The notes beneath the pieces are model-generated. The model was given only the letters and a program-made list of their open reading frames with translations, made no database searches and was not told the DNA's origin. DNA of 64,000 nucleotides from Prionace glauca. Lineage: Eukaryota; Chordata; Chondrichthyes; Carcharhiniformes; Carcharhinidae. The position numbers were made by a program, and so were the translations under genes. Within the stretch, counting starts at the first letter, position 1, and every line of letters begins with the position of its first letter. Below, in pieces: positions 44,771-57,600 of the stretch. The stretch is from positions 10,903,790 to 10,967,789 of the forward strand of contig CM075761.1 of NCBI GenBank assembly GCA_037974335.1, in the 5' to 3' direction.

Positions 44771-44934
44771 TAGAGATTCGATGATAAGAACAGTGGTGAG
44801 AACATGAGGGCTGAGCTGGCTATAGTGTGTGGGCAAGGGATAGCTCAACAATGATGTAATGGCAAACATTTTTTTTTCTGTAGAACATGGGCGTCTTACG
44901 TTGATGAGCACATGTTGCCCTAGTTGTCATAAAG

Positions 44935-46600
44935 TCATAGACTTATAGACTTATAGAGGTTTACAGCATGGAAATAGGCCCTTCAGCCCAACTTGTCCAT
45001 AGTGTTCTTATTTTTAAAACCCCTAGCTAATCCTAATTGCCCACATTTTGCCCATATCCCTCTATACCCATCACACCTATGTAACTGTCTAAATGTGTTT
45101 TAAAAGATGAAATTGTACCCACCGCTACTCCTACCTCTGGCAGCTTGTTCCAACCACTCACCAACCTCTGTGTGAAAAGAAAATGACCCTCTTGATACTT
45201 TTGTATCTCTCCCCTCTCACCTTAAACATATGCCCTCAAATTTTAGACTCGCCTACCTTTTGGAAACAATATTGACTATCGATATTGTCTATGTCCCTCA
45301 TTATTTTATAGACCTCTATAAGGACACCCCTCAGCCTCGCACACTCCAGAGAAAAAGTCAAAGAACAAAGAACAAAATCAGCCCAGGAAACAGACCCTCG
45401 GCCCAACGAGCCCATGCTACTATCTCAACACCACCTCTCTACCCATGACCCCTATCTAATGTTTTATGGCCATCCAGATAGAGGGAAAACTGATTTAGGG
45501 ACAACTTATTTCTGTCAATCAGCCAAACAGCACATCTTTGGGGTGTGGGCGGAAACCGGAGCACCCGGAGAAAGCCCACGCAAGCACGGGGAGAATGCGC
45601 AAACTCCCACAGACACCGACCCAAATCCATGTGTCTGCACAGCAATCAGTGATAGTCACTGAGCTGTCGTCTTGCCCAGTATCTTGTCCAGTTCAGGCAC
45701 ACACTAACGACATGGCCAATCTTGAACAACCAAGAGAAGCCCCGGTACGACCCATCGTGTGTATGCCCCTCGTTGGACACGAGGTGGACCGACTTAAAAC
45801 TTGTGAATGAAAAGAGAAAAACATTATTATCAAACTATACCCATTTACATTTCTAGGGACGCACCAATGCTAATGACCCTTATTTAAATGTTCTCCTATA
45901 TCCACCCATCAACAACTCAGTCATGTGCCTGTCTAAGTTACTCTTAAAGGACTCTAGTGGTTTGCCTCCACCAGTCCCAGTCCATTCAGCCTCTCCCTAT
46001 TACCCAATCCATCAAGTCCCGGTAGCATCATAGTAAACCTGTCCCGGTAGCATCTGCACTCTTTCTAGTTTAATAATATCCTTTCTATAATAGGGTGTCC
46101 AGAATTGCTCACAACATTCCAAGTGTGGTCTTACCAATGTCTTGTACAACTTCAAATAAGACGTCCCAACTCCTGTATTCAATGTTCTGACAGATGAAAC
46201 CAAGCATGCCGAATGTCTTCTTCACCGCTCTGTCCATCTGTGACTCCACTTTCATGAACATGTACCCCTAGATCTCTTTGTTCTGTAACTCTCCCCAACG
46301 CCCTACCATTAACTGAGTAAGTCGTGCCCTGGTTCAGTCGACCAAAATGCATTTATCTAAATTAAACTCCATCTGCCATTCGTCAGCCCACTGGCCCAAT
46401 TGATCAAGATCCCGCTGCAATTGAAGATAACCCTCCTCACTGTCCCCCATGCCACCACCGTTGGTGCCATCTGCAAACGTACTAACCATGCCCCCTATAT
46501 TTTCCTCTAAATCATTAATATAAATGATAAATAACAGTGGACCCAGCACTGATCCCTGAGCAACACCGCTGGTCACAGGCCTCCAGTTTTAAAAAAAAAC
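44935..46600 (-). mobile_element. CR1-C LINE interrupted by CR1-E copy 2
   Basis: Inverted CR1-C. The 3' end is at 44935 (AGACTTATAGAGGTTTACAG). It runs to AGAAAAAGTC at 45357, is interrupted, and resumes at 45973 with CCAGTCCATTCAGCCTCTCC through to [12 protein letters not shown] near 46560 in antisense. The direct repeat AGTC flanks the insertion. The catalytic motif reads FADGT instead of FADDT. Confidence 0.8.
45358..45972 (-). mobile_element. CR1-E LINE with SINE-like block, copy 2
   Basis: Inverted insertion into a CR1-C. Order as in copy 1: tail AAAGAACAAAGAAC, GGCCCAACGAGCCCATGCTA, SINE-like block (GAAACCGGAGCACCCGGAGA), the unique block (ATGGCCAATCTTGAACAACC, CCCCTCGTTGGACACGAGG), then GCTAATGACCCTTATTTAAA and a short coding remnant. 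Confidence 0.8.
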
Positions 46601-46864
46601 TGGAGTCAAACAAATTCATTCGGCTCTGGGGTCTCAGGAAAACTGGAACAAGTAGATTTCCTTCCCTAAAGTATAACAGTGAGACGGATGGGTATTACAC
46701 ATTTAAGTGATAATTTGAAAATGCGCTGAATTTTTACACACAGCTGATTAAGAAGCCATCCAAGGAACCGAACAAGAATTATGCGTCAACTGGAATGGTT
46801 AAGGATAGTAGCAAACTTAAACAAAACAGCATATGATTGTGCAAAAGTAGATGTCGGCGTTGGT

Positions 46865-47880
46865 TGGGGCGGGGATGGTGGTACAGAACGTTGGTTAGAC
46901 CGCATTTGGAGTACTGCGTCCAGTTCTGGTCGCCTTACTACCAGAAGGACGTGGAGACTCTGGAGAGAGTGCAGAGGAGGTTTACCAGGATGTTGCCTGG
47001 TATGGAAGGACTGGGGTATGAGGAAAGATTGAAGAAATTGGGGCTCTTTTCCCTTGAAAGACGCCGACTGAAGGGGGATCTAATAGAGGTATATAAGATT
47101 ATGAAGAGTATAGATAGAGTAAACAGAGGTAAGCTATTTCCTATAATAGAGTCACATAGGACAAGGGGCCATGGGTGCGGGGGGAGAGGTACAACACAGA
47201 TATTAGAGGGAGGTTTTTCACACAGAGGGTAGTGGGGGTATGGAATGCTCTGCCCAGTAAGGTGGTGGAGTCCTTTGAGAGTAACTTGGACAGGCACATG
47301 ACTGAGTTGGAGATGGGTGGATGTAGGAGAACCTTTAAATAAGGGTCATTAGCATTGGGGCGGCCCTGGTAATGTAAATGGGTATAGTATGATAATAATG
47401 TTTTTTCTCTTTTCATTCACAGGTTTTAAGTCGGTCCTTGTTGTCCAACGAGGGGTATACTCGCGATGGGTCGTACTGGGGCTGCTCTTGGTTGTTCGAG
47501 ATTGGCCTAGTGCTTCATGTCGTTAGTGTGTGCTTAAACTGGACCAGATACTGGGCAAGACGACAGCTCAGTGACTATCACTGATTGCTGTGCAGACACA
47601 TGGATTTGGGCCGGTGTCTGTGGGAGTTTGCACATTCTCCCCGTGCTTGCGTGGGTTTTCTCCGGGTGTTCCGGTTTCCTCCCACACCCCAAAGATGTGC
47701 TGTTAGGCTGATTGGCAGGAATAAATTGTCCCTAAATCAGTTTCCCTCAATCTGGATGGCCATAAAACATTAGATAGTGGTCATAGGTAGAGAGGTGGTG
47801 TTGAGATGGCGGCGTGGGCTCGTTGGGCCGAGGGGCCTGTTTCCCAGGCTGATTTTGTTCTTTATTCTTTGTGGTGGTGG
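46865..47880 (+). mobile_element. CR1-E LINE with SINE-like block, copy 3
   Basis: Plus strand and the longest of the three. ORF2 C-terminal text: RPHLEYCVQFWSPYYQKDVE, RRFTRMLPGMEGLGYEERLK and LGLFSLERRRLKGDLIEVYK. From about 47335 come the 3' region (AATAAGGGTCATTAGCATTG), the unique block, the SINE-like block at 47590-47720 (GTGTCTGTGGGAGTTTGCAC, TCCTCCCACACCCCAAAGAT), then GGGCTCGTTGGGCCGAGGGG and the GTTCTTTATTCTTTG tail. Confidence 0.8.
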
Positions 47881-47945
47881 TGGTGGGGGAGGGGGGGGGT
47901 GGGGGGGGGGGGGGGTGGGGGGTGGGGCGTGATTGTGGTGGTGGA
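47871..47945 (+). repeat. Poly-G/GGT simple repeat
   Basis: GGTGGTGGTGGTGGGGGAGG followed by long G runs broken by single T. It directly follows the CR1-E tail and could form a G-quadruplex. Confidence 0.85.
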
Positions 47946-48254
47946 GCTTGCATACAGGTGATGGTTAGAATATTAGAAAGAATCTGAGGGACATGGTAGG
48001 ATGAGTAAAATATCAAAATGAGAGGCAAATTAGTATACAAAATTCAAAAAGGGGTTAGAATAAAAAACAGTGACAAAATAGTTAACAGTTTGTGTGTTCG
48101 CCTTACAGAAAGTGAAAGTTGTGAATTGGTAACAGCAATCAAGGGAAAAGCAGATGAATTGACCCCAATTGATTTGATTTTTCATCACCCCTTATTATCG
48201 AAGATTCAAGTGTGGGTTAGATCATAGAAAAACCAGAAACATAAATGCGAGGAA

Positions 48255-48412
48255 TAGAACATAGAACATTACAGCACAAACAGGCCCTTCGGCCCTCGAG
48301 TTGCGCCGATCACATCACCCCACCAATCTATAGACCTATCTAATAGAACATAGAACATTACAGCACAAACAGGCCCTTCGGCCCTCGAGTTGCGCCGATC
48401 ACATCAACCAAA
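48255..48412 (-). mobile_element. Two CR1-A 3' ends in tandem
   Basis: AGAACATAGAACATTACAGC through CTATAGACCTATCTAAT, then at once a second AGAACATAGAACATTACAGC through GCGCCGATCACATCAACC. Each is only about 70-90 bases, in the same orientation. Confidence 0.75.
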
Positions 48413-48699
48413 TGAACTAATAAAAATTAAACTCTTGCAGAATATTGTTCCTGGCTAAACTGTTGGAGTTCAGGTTAACAAATGTTTATAACCTGATGGA
48501 TTTTGTTCTCGGGTCTTAAAATCACTTTGCAAGTGATGTATTGGTTTTAATTGCCCCCACCTCCAGATTCTGGAAAGGCCCTATTACATGGAAGATAGAA
48601 TCTGCATTCTTTTACTAAAGCGTGGGAGGAGAACAAAGCAGCCAACCGCTGGTTAGCTTATCATCTCTGATATGGAACATGGTAGAAGATATTTGTAAA

Positions 48700-49090
48700 T
48701 AAGTTACCTCATGTCACGTGGATAAGTTCAATGAAATCAGACAGGAGCAACATTGTTTATTGCAGGGGAAATCAAATTCACCCAATTAATTGAGGAAATA
48801 ACATGTGTTGTGGATAAAGGCGGACCAATTGATGTACTGTACTTCCCTTTCCAGAAGTGATTTGCTAAAGTGCTATGGTATCAGTTATTGGTGAAATTGA
48901 AAGCTTAGTTCGAACGGGAAGATATTGTCATGGATAGCATTTTGACTGACTAACAGAAAGCGGAGACTCGGGATGACTAATTCTTTTTAAGGCTGGAAGT
49001 ATAGAAGTTTTGGCGTGTCACAAAGATCAGTACTGGGAATTCAGCTATTTATTATATATGTAAATGATTTGGATGAAGGTGTTCGGAGAG
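48700..49090 (+). mobile_element. CR1-like LINE reverse-transcriptase relic
   Basis: TGATGTACTGTACTTCCCTT, GATTTGCTAAAGTGCTATGG and AAATGATTTGGATGAAGGTG are a decayed plus-strand core region (the last is the NDLDEG segment). No frame. Confidence 0.5.
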
Positions 49091-49094
49091 TTAT

Positions 49095-49600
49095 AGAGTA
49101 ATATAGGTTTACAGCATGGAACCTGGCCCCTCGGCCCAATTTGTCCATGCTGCCTTTTTTTAAACCCTAAGCTAATCCCAATTGCCTGCATTTAGCCCAT
49201 ATCCCACTATGCTAATTTTACTCATCTAACAGTCAAAATGTTTTTTGAAAGACAAAATTGTTCCCACCTCTACTACTATCTCTGGCAGCTTGTTTCAGAC
49301 ATTCATCACCGTCTATGTGAAAAAATGTCCCTCTGGACACTTTTGTATCTCTCTCACCTTAAACTTATGGGCTCTAGTTTTAGATTTAGTTTTAGATATA
49401 TTCCCTTTGGGAATATATATTGACGATCCAGCTGATTTGTGCCCGTCATTATTTTATAGACGTCTATAAAATCACCCCTCAGTCTTCTATGCTACACGGG
49501 AACAAAAAAATGTCCCAGCCTATCCAGCCTCTCCTTAAACTATCAAGTCCCGGTGGCGTTGGAGTAAAATCTTTTCTGCACTCTTTCTAATAAAAGAGAT
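49095..49600 (-). mobile_element. CR1-C LINE 3' part
   Basis: GTAATATAGGTTTACAGCAT, GGCCCCTCGGCCCAATTTGT, then antisense C-terminal text up to TCTTTTCTGCACTCTTTCTA. Confidence 0.75.
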
Positions 49601-50079
49601 ATTTGTCTGATTTTATGGCGATGAATTAATGTGTAGGGAATTATGCTCGGAACAAAACTTATGGAAGCCAAAAACATAGGCAGGCAAATGATGGATCTGC
49701 CAGCTGGAGCACAAGGTGGTGGAAATGTGAAATCTGAAATTGTTAACTGTGGCAGGAAGTGTTAGAAAGAAGCACGTTACCAAACGGTGAGAGATTTCAG
49801 ACCACCAAGGAACTGAGAGTAACTGATTGCCACGATGCATGATTCAAAGAAATGCTAAATAATTTTGCTGCAATTAAATGGGGAATCAAATATCATGAGC
49901 GGGATCGTTTACAAAACCAGGCATGTTATGCTTCAGCTTGATAGGTTCAAAACAGACCAATACTGACGTTTAGTCAAATGCCCACTTTATCTTATGGGTA
50001 AATATTGGACCGGTTGGGTCGGAATCCATTGCAGTTCAGAAGGATAATAGGCTACTGCAATGAAGCAAATAATAGAACA

Positions 50080-50440
50080 TAGAACATAGAACATTACAGC
50101 GCAGAACAGGCCCTTCGGCCCACGATATTGCGCCGACCAGTTACAAAAACAATGACCCACTAACCTAAACCAATCCCTTTTTGTCCATAAACCTATCCAC
50201 GGATCTCTTAAACGCCCCCAAACTAGGCGCATTTACAACTGTAGCAGGCAGGGCATTCCAATCCCTCACCCCCCGCTGGGTAAAGAACCTATCCCCGACA
50301 TCTGTCCTGTAGCTACCCCCCCTTAATTTAAAGTCATGCCCCCTCGTGCTAGCTTTCTCCATCCGAGGAAAAAGGCTATCACTGTGCACCCTATCTAAAC
50401 CTCTAATCATCTTATATGTTTCAATAAGATCCCCTCTCAG
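50080..50440 (-). mobile_element. CR1-D LINE 3' part
   Basis: ATAGAACATAGAACATTACA and GCGCAGAACAGGCCCTTCGG, then an antisense frame IRGLDRVHSDSLFPRMEKAS, RGHDFKLRGGSYRTDV and DWNALPATVVNAPSLGAFK. Close to the longer D copy at 62897-64000. Confidence 0.85.
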
Positions 50441-50449
50441 CCAGAAATC

Positions 50450-51100
50450 TTCCGTGAATGTGCGTTGAAAGGATGATTATTCGCTTGGAACAATCTAGAA
50501 CTAAGGATTACCATTTAATATTAATGTGACGCTGATTAAAATGGAAATGAACATTTTTAGTATCTCAGATCGTTGTGAGTCTTTGGAACTCGCATCCTGA
50601 AAATGGTGTGAAAGTGGAATCTTTGAAACTGTTAAAAGATAGAGATGTTGGTTTAGGGAAGTTGATGTGTTACCGTTGTTAAATGGAATGCAGAATTTGG
50701 GTTATTTTCAGTTCAGTCATGATCCTATGGAGCTGAGTCGAGTGGCTGGACAGTTTGATCCTGTTTGTTATTGGTATATTGATATTCAATCAATTTGAAC
50801 GTCACTAACACAGGATTCCTCCTGAAACATCTGGAAGATGGAATGGAAATTTCAGAGCTTAATTAGAGAGTGATGAATTCAATCTCTCTGAGGGTCACTG
50901 GTGTTCAAAATGATCATTCATATCGATCAATGTGGGATGAGTCAATGAATATATTTATGACAGATTTAGGGAGAGTTTTTGATTCAGAGTGGAATTAAGT
51001 GGGGAAAACTTCACAATAAGATTTGCCATAATCATATCGAATGGCAGGACATGATCGAGGGGCCGAGTGGCCTGTTGCTGCTCTATTTCATGGGACATTC
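50450..51100 (+). mobile_element. Old CR1-like 3' region
   Basis: Diverged plus-strand text ending AATGGCAGGACATGATCGAG then GGGCCGAGTGGCCTGTTGCT, a 3'-end signature. The inner part is not alignable by eye. Confidence 0.4.
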
Positions 51101-51109
51101 ACATTGAAT

Positions 51110-52470
51110 GACACATCACATTTCACATTGGAAAGAATAACATTTTGAAATATCAATTTATCCCAAAATAAATCAGGGAATAATTTTTGAAATGTTAAAA
51201 CGGCCATAGCATGGGGATGGCTTTGGGTGGGCAGGGGTGTGCGGGATAGAGTTTTGAAAGAGTTTTACATGCAGTGAGACTGTCAATAAATAACTAACTT
51301 TACGGGATGGTTTACTCACTAGTTTTCCTTCGTCTGTTCAGTTCATTAATGTTCTATGTTCTAAAATTCGTGTTTCAAAGCGATGCCAGGTAATAAAACC
51401 AGTCCATAAAATAACACAGCTTAACATCACTGCTCAGCCAATCAGGTACTGCACGGAATCAAATCCCAAACAGGATCAAGAACAGGTCCGGGATCATCAC
51501 GACAGTTCGAGCAAATGGTTAAAATGAACGACAATGACACTTAGACACTGCCACTGGGTAAAAGGATTCTTTGTAAAATTTATTTAAAGAGAACATGGGT
51601 CAATTATCAACTCAATGCAATAAGAATATAAAATATTCTGAAATAGTCGCAGGAATCAGTATCAGTGAATTTTCAAAAGAGTGCTGAGGAATGGAAGCGT
51701 GGAGGTAACAGCGAGTTACAGTAACCTGAAAGTGTACAGCCTGGGAGAATGAATGACTGACTAGATGGGGTCTTAGGTAAGCAGATAATATTGCAACTTA
51801 TTGAGTGCATCAACTATGTTGCAGAAGTAATTGATCTTGACAAACGAATACATGATTCACTAAAGCTTGCAGCAGAGAGCGGGGCTTGGCAGCTTTGTCT
51901 GCGACCGAGGTTGTTTGGTGTAACTGTCAACATATTTCAACCACAGTCCATTTGGGGCTGTGCAAAATGCGGTGACGAGTGGAAATTGTTGAGCAAAGTT
52001 GTGACCACTTTACAACTTTCTGCTTGAGATGGAAAATGCTGTTTGAAGTTTTCATTCTTGTTTTTTGCAGTTAAGGCGCTCCGTATGGACAACCTGCCTC
52101 ATCGGTAAAACAATGAGGGGGTTTACAGCCTCAGATACATTGAACTAAGCAGAGAATAGACTGGTGTATAACTAAACTGGTTGCCAGTCGATTAACCGAT
52201 ATAATACCGGGTAACAATATGGCTGCCATGCCCGGAACTTGAATAAAAGTGAACCCCACATTATTCGTAATAGCAGAATCCTTTCATTGCTGGCTCACTG
52301 GAATGGCATAGTGTAATATCCATATGTGCAAGACACAATACCATAGAAAGTCGGCCACCTTCTGGAAGAATGTGGCAATAACATAAGTCATAAAGGTACA
52401 CCAAATCCTGTAACTGCAGTCCTCTCCGCGCAGTCACTTGATTTGGCACTTCACCAATGTTTCTTTGTTA
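51110..52470. other. Sequence without recognised gene or repeat
   Basis: A 78-residue plus frame (51791-52027, CINYVAEVIDLDKRIHDSLK) has no family I recognise and no convincing splice sites. Otherwise I see nothing. Confidence 0.35.
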
Positions 52471-52472
52471 AG

Positions 52473-52830
52473 ACCATAAGAAATAGGAGCAGGAGTAGGC
52501 CATCTAGCCCTTCGAGCCTGCCCCACCATTCAATACGATCATGGCTGATCTGAAGTTACTCAGTTCCACTTTCCCGCTTTCTCCCCATAACCCTTAATTC
52601 CCCTGCCTACCAAAAAACTATCTACCTATGTCTTTAAAATATTTAGCGAGGCAGCCTCCACCACTTCAACGGGCAGAGAATTCCAGAGATTCACCACCCT
52701 TTGAGTCAAGAAGTTCCTCCTCAACTCCGTTCTGAACTGCTCCCCCCCCCCCCCCCTCCTTATCTTGAGGCTGTGCCCTCTAGTCCTGCTGTCCTTTCTG
52801 AGCGGGAAGAATCTCTCTAGCTTTTCGTTG
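52473..52830 (-). mobile_element. CR1-B LINE 3' end
   Basis: AAGAAATAGGAGCAGGAGTA at the tail, antisense coding text to GTCCTTTCTGAGCGGGAAGA, and a C-run at 52742-52757. Confidence 0.85.
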
Positions 52831-52924
52831 TCACTAGTTCAAAATCCTGGAACTGCCACCCCAAAAGCATTATTGTATTATCGATACGTTGTGGATGATT
52901 GTGGTGAAGAATGCAGCTCCTGAT

Positions 52925-53240
52925 CAAGTTAAAGTGAATTTATTAGTCACAAGTGGGTTTACAGTCACACCACAACGAAGTTACTGTGAAGTTACCTCCT
53001 TGAGGTGAAATTAGAGATGAACGAACGATAGTTATATCTGCTAAATGAATCGATGTGTATGAGTTATCCTTTGATTTATAAAGCGATACAAAGGCACCTG
53101 GTTTATTTATTTTTTCTATCCTCCACTTTATTTCCTGTGATGTGGGTTTGCCATTATCAATCAAGAAGACTTTCTGTTCCCAAAAAGTGTTTAATCTCCT
53201 GTGAGGAATAGTTCAATTGAGTCCTGACCTGCTCATTGGG
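52925..53240 (-). mobile_element. Degenerate repeat pieces
   Basis: TTTATTAGTCACAAGTGGGT with TTACAGTCACACCACAACG resembles the repeat flank seen at 9840. The remainder up to 53240 looks like antisense CR1 with heavy decay. Confidence 0.35.
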
Positions 53241-53464
53241 GCAAACTTATCCATTTCACTGGGAAATTCGACCTACCAAAATACCAATTACCGTTTAAAC
53301 TAACTGATGACTGACAAGTGAAAATCCCCCTGATGTATTCCGTGTTTGCAGTCGAGGCTTTAATATTTTTTAAATCATGTCCACTGTTATTCCTCAATGG
53401 GAAAACATTTTTAGTAGGTTAGTGACGGGAAATACAAGGTGATTCCGCTTTGTGTTATTGATAA

Positions 53465-53535
53465 TATTGATGTGATCGGCGCAACTCGTGAGCCGAAGGG
53501 CCTGTTTATGCTGTAGTGTTCTATGTTCTATAATG
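53465..53535 (+). mobile_element. CR1-A 3' tail
   Basis: TTGATGTGATCGGCGCAACT, GCCGAAGGGCCTGTTTATGC and TGTTCTATGTTCTA. About 70 bases only. Confidence 0.75.
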
Positions 53536-54606
53536 CAGAAGCTTTACTGCAGTCTTTTGGAGTCTGATCACCATTCTGAATCTAAGTAGAAACAAGGTAA
53601 AGAGAGGACGTGGGCTTTGGACTGACTTTAAAGACATAAACACATCACGGGAAATAAACTGGGCAGTAGAGGATAGGAAAAAAATGTGCCAGTTCCCTGT
53701 TCTATCGTTTATGGAAGCAAAGCATAGCTAATTTATGTCGAGTCCTTCATCGGATATGATTATCTCCCGTCCATCCCTAATTTCATCTTAAGGAGGTGAG
53801 AAGGGAACTTTCACAGTTACTTCATTGCCCTATGAATATAAGCCTACTGGTGATTAATAAACATTTTAACTTTATCAGGGGTTGCATTCATACACTGTGT
53901 TTATACGCAGTGTCAATAATTTCAAAAGTGAGAACACATTTATTGAACGTGTTGGAGATATTCACCAGAAAGACAAAAAGTAAGCTGTAAAGGAATGGTA
54001 TTCTAACATTCATCAGTCGTTCTTTTTATTGTTGCATATTGGACCCAGCTTTGAATACTTGGAGGAAATGTGCACACGTCCGGTCCTTGTTGTACAAAGG
54101 GGGCATTGAAGCACAGACAAAATGCATGCACAATAATTGACGGCCTATAACAGGACTGAGAGAGAATAAAAATAACAAAAACGGGCGTACAGATTGGTCT
54201 CTGTTAACTAAATAAGTGAAGGCTGAGGGGCGTCCTTTTAAAATGGATTAAAGTGGCAATTGTCGATGGCGACTCTTGAATTAAGTTGCATCTACAGTAG
54301 TCAGCATGCACCCATCCACTTTTTATTCTGCCGCGTCCTCTGAACTGCACCTATTCAAGTTTATTTATAGACATTCTGCTCTGTGTGACACTCTCACACA
54401 CGGAGGTTAACCACATTGTGCAAAATTAATGTTGCATTCAGCAGGGCACGCACGCAGAATGGTGTCATACTTTCCACAACACAGCTCATCATCGATTCCA
54501 CGGCAACTGAAAGGGTGACAAGTCACTGGGACTGAGCTCAGGTCAGTCTGCGGCCACTCCACCTACAGTAACAATAGAGTGACAGCAGCAACAGGCCCGT
54601 GTGACT

Positions 54607-54661
54607 ATGGCCAAACCATTATTATCGCTGATAATGATTTTCCAAGTGTTTTGGGTTTATG
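54607..54661 (+). CDS. Gene B exon 1: signal peptide
   Basis: ATG at 54607, preceded by GTGTGACT, encoding MAKPLLSLIMIFQVFWVY plus one base, then the donor GTAAGA. A Lys near the start and a long hydrophobic core fit a signal peptide. Phase 1, as in gene A. Confidence 0.8.
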
Positions 54662-57600
54662 GTAAGACACGGCAACAATTTTCATTGCAATCATTTTAAA
54701 TGGTAATCAGCCAGTGTGAGATTTTACCGAGGTGAAAATATGACCTTGTCTTCACGTGAGGTCATTTTGACCTGAACAACTGAATTTAATTTCTATTTCG
54801 GCCTGAAAAGTAAAATTGAAGAATAAATCTAACCAACAATGCTCATGGACAACAAGGAGATTGTTATTATATTCCAGACGAATATGTTTTTTTTTCTGAA
54901 TTAAACAGCTATAATCCCAGGTAATCAGTGTTTAGATAACAATAATTTCTCTATTTGCAGAATTCTGTTCCTCTCTGTCTGAGAATCCCTTCGCAATCAC
55001 CGCTGAAGTCGGCAAGAAGGTGGAATTATTCTGTCACTTCAGTTACGACGTGGAGTTCGTGCCTCGCTATGCTTGGTTCAAACAGCATGTGGGTGAGGCG
55101 CCAATACCAATTAATACTACACCCTGTCCTGGGAATGATTGTAAATTTATTTCTAAAAAAGGGAATCAGGAAAATATATTGATTCTGGAAATACGAAATG
55201 TCCAAGTGAATGATTCAAGCACCTACTACTGTGCACATATAGCTAGCTATGCACCGCTCCAGAAAGCGGCGACACTGCTGGTTGGAGGTAAGAGAGCAAG
55301 AAAAATGAATTCGGATTGTGCACAGCATTAATATTGTGTGTAAATTGTATCACTAACTGTGTCCAAATCTGTGTCCAGATAGTTCCACCAGCAAGACGGC
55401 TGTGCTGGTATTTGCCCCGCCGGGAAAGCTGGATTTGAATGATACTGTTCCCTTAGTGTGTTTGGTCAGTGAAGTCTCTTCCAACCACATTGCTATTTTC
55501 TGGAATATTTCCGGTAATGTCACTCAGGGATGGACTGATCCCGGGACAAAAGAGGGTGATGATGGGACATACAGCATCAGAAGTCACATCATGGTGTCGA
55601 GCGAAACCTGGAGAAGTGATGGTGTCTGTACTTGTATTGTTCAACTGGGGACTCCAGGGAAATATCGGACAAAAAGTGTGTCATCCCCCAAAGCAGCAGC
55701 GACTGGCACAGGTGAGTTGGTGACTTCCAGGGATCAGTTCTGGACTTTTGCTGTTTGTAGTTGGGGGAAAATTTGAAGGAACGTGGAGAAAAATGATCTG
55801 AATAATAAGTTTGTAGATTTCACAAAAGTGATGGAGTTGCAGACAGTGAACAGTATTATCCGAGGATAGAGGAAAATATAGAATAGTTGAAGATTTGGGT
55901 GGAGAAATGGCAGATGGATTTTAATCTGGATAAATGTGAGGTTATGGATTTTGGAAGGCCCGATGCATGTAGGTATTATACAGTATATGGTAGTACCCTT
56001 AGGATTATTGGCAGGAAGATACATTTGGGCGCACATGCCCAGCGATAACTGAAAGTGGCAAAGCAGGTGGATAAGGTGGTCAAGAAGGCATACGTCATGT
56101 TTGCCTTCATCGCTTGGTGCATTGAGTCTAAAAATGGGCAGGTCAAGCGGCAGCTACACAGAACCATAGTTAGGCCTCATCTGGAATATTGCAATCAAAA
56201 TGTATGGAACCAGAGGGTAGAATTCGTTGGAATTAGCACAGAAATAAACAACAACATTATGAAGGAAACGTCTGTTGAGATAATGTTCATCATTTGCAAA
56301 GTACTGCCTGAGGCTGAGGCAGTACATTGGCAGATTTCAAAGGGAATTGGGGAGTGATCTGAAAAGAAAGCAATTGCTAGTTGAAGAGAAAAGGTAGAAC
56401 AACAAGACAATGGGCTGAATGGCCTCTTTTGGCGCTGTAATTGTTCTAAGTTTCATTTATTGTTGGAGATGGAAAGGTAAACTGAAGGTGTTGCTGAAAG
56501 ATAGATAGATCCTGGGTGTATACAACTGAGCAATCGAGCCCACAAGCAAGGGGAGTTATTTTATGTTAAAAGGCCACGGTGAAGTTTGCAGATTGGTCGA
56601 TAGTTCCATGCACCGCTTTTTTGGGGAGGAATGAGAAGGATTGAGAAAGGGTGCTGAGTGGAATGAATGGTATTGGACAACTTCGGTCAATGTGGGAATA
56701 CTGTAGGAAATGAGATTGTTCTCCTTCCAACAGAGAGAAAAAAAATGTGCTCAAGATCTTCGCGAGATTGATTAGCAAAATTTAAAAAAAAAAGCCCAGA
56801 GGCAGGAGATCAGTAAGGAAACAAACACAGATTGAAGGAAATTGACAAAAAAGTGGTAACATTAGGAGATTGTTTGTTACACTGTGAGATTTCCGATCTG
56901 GGAAAAGTCTGAAAGGGCGATGGGAGCATTTTTGATAGTAATTTTCACAACGGGTATTGCATAAACCCTCAAAGAGGAAAAATGTGCAAGGCCATCTGGG
57001 AGATATTACAAAATGATGGACAGTCACCGGATTATAAATTCATAGAATTCTACAGTGCAGAAAGAGGCCCTTCGAGTCTGCACCGAACACAATCCCACAC
57101 AGGCCCTACCCCCATATCCCTACATACTATACCCACTAATCCCTCTAATCTGCACGTCCCTGAGACACTATGGGGCAATTTCTTAGCATGGCCAATCAAC
57201 CGAAACCACACATCTTTGGACTGTGGGGGGGAAACCGGAGCACCCGGAGAAAACCCACGCAGACAGGAGAAGAATGTGCAAACTCCACACAGACAGTGAC
57301 CCGAGCCGGGAATCGAACCCAGGCCCCTGGAACTGTGAAGCAGCAGTGCTAGCCACTGCACTACCATGCCGCCCAAATGGATCTATCAAAAAGCCAAGGC
57401 CAAAACATTCAGTCTGTTCCACTCCACGAATGTCTTTCCAAATAAACATTCACGCAATGCTTTCAACATTCAAACTGGTTCACTCTGAATAAGAAACTAT
57501 CCTGACAGAACTGTCTGATAACTGATTGGAGCAAGCAAACGTTCTGCTATTTATTCCAATTCTTGCTGTCGAATTTCATTATCATTTGAAATTTATTTCC

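Noticed and set aside
51791-52027. 78-residue plus-strand frame
   Set aside because: No recognisable family, no splice signals, no neighbour support; its length is compatible with chance.
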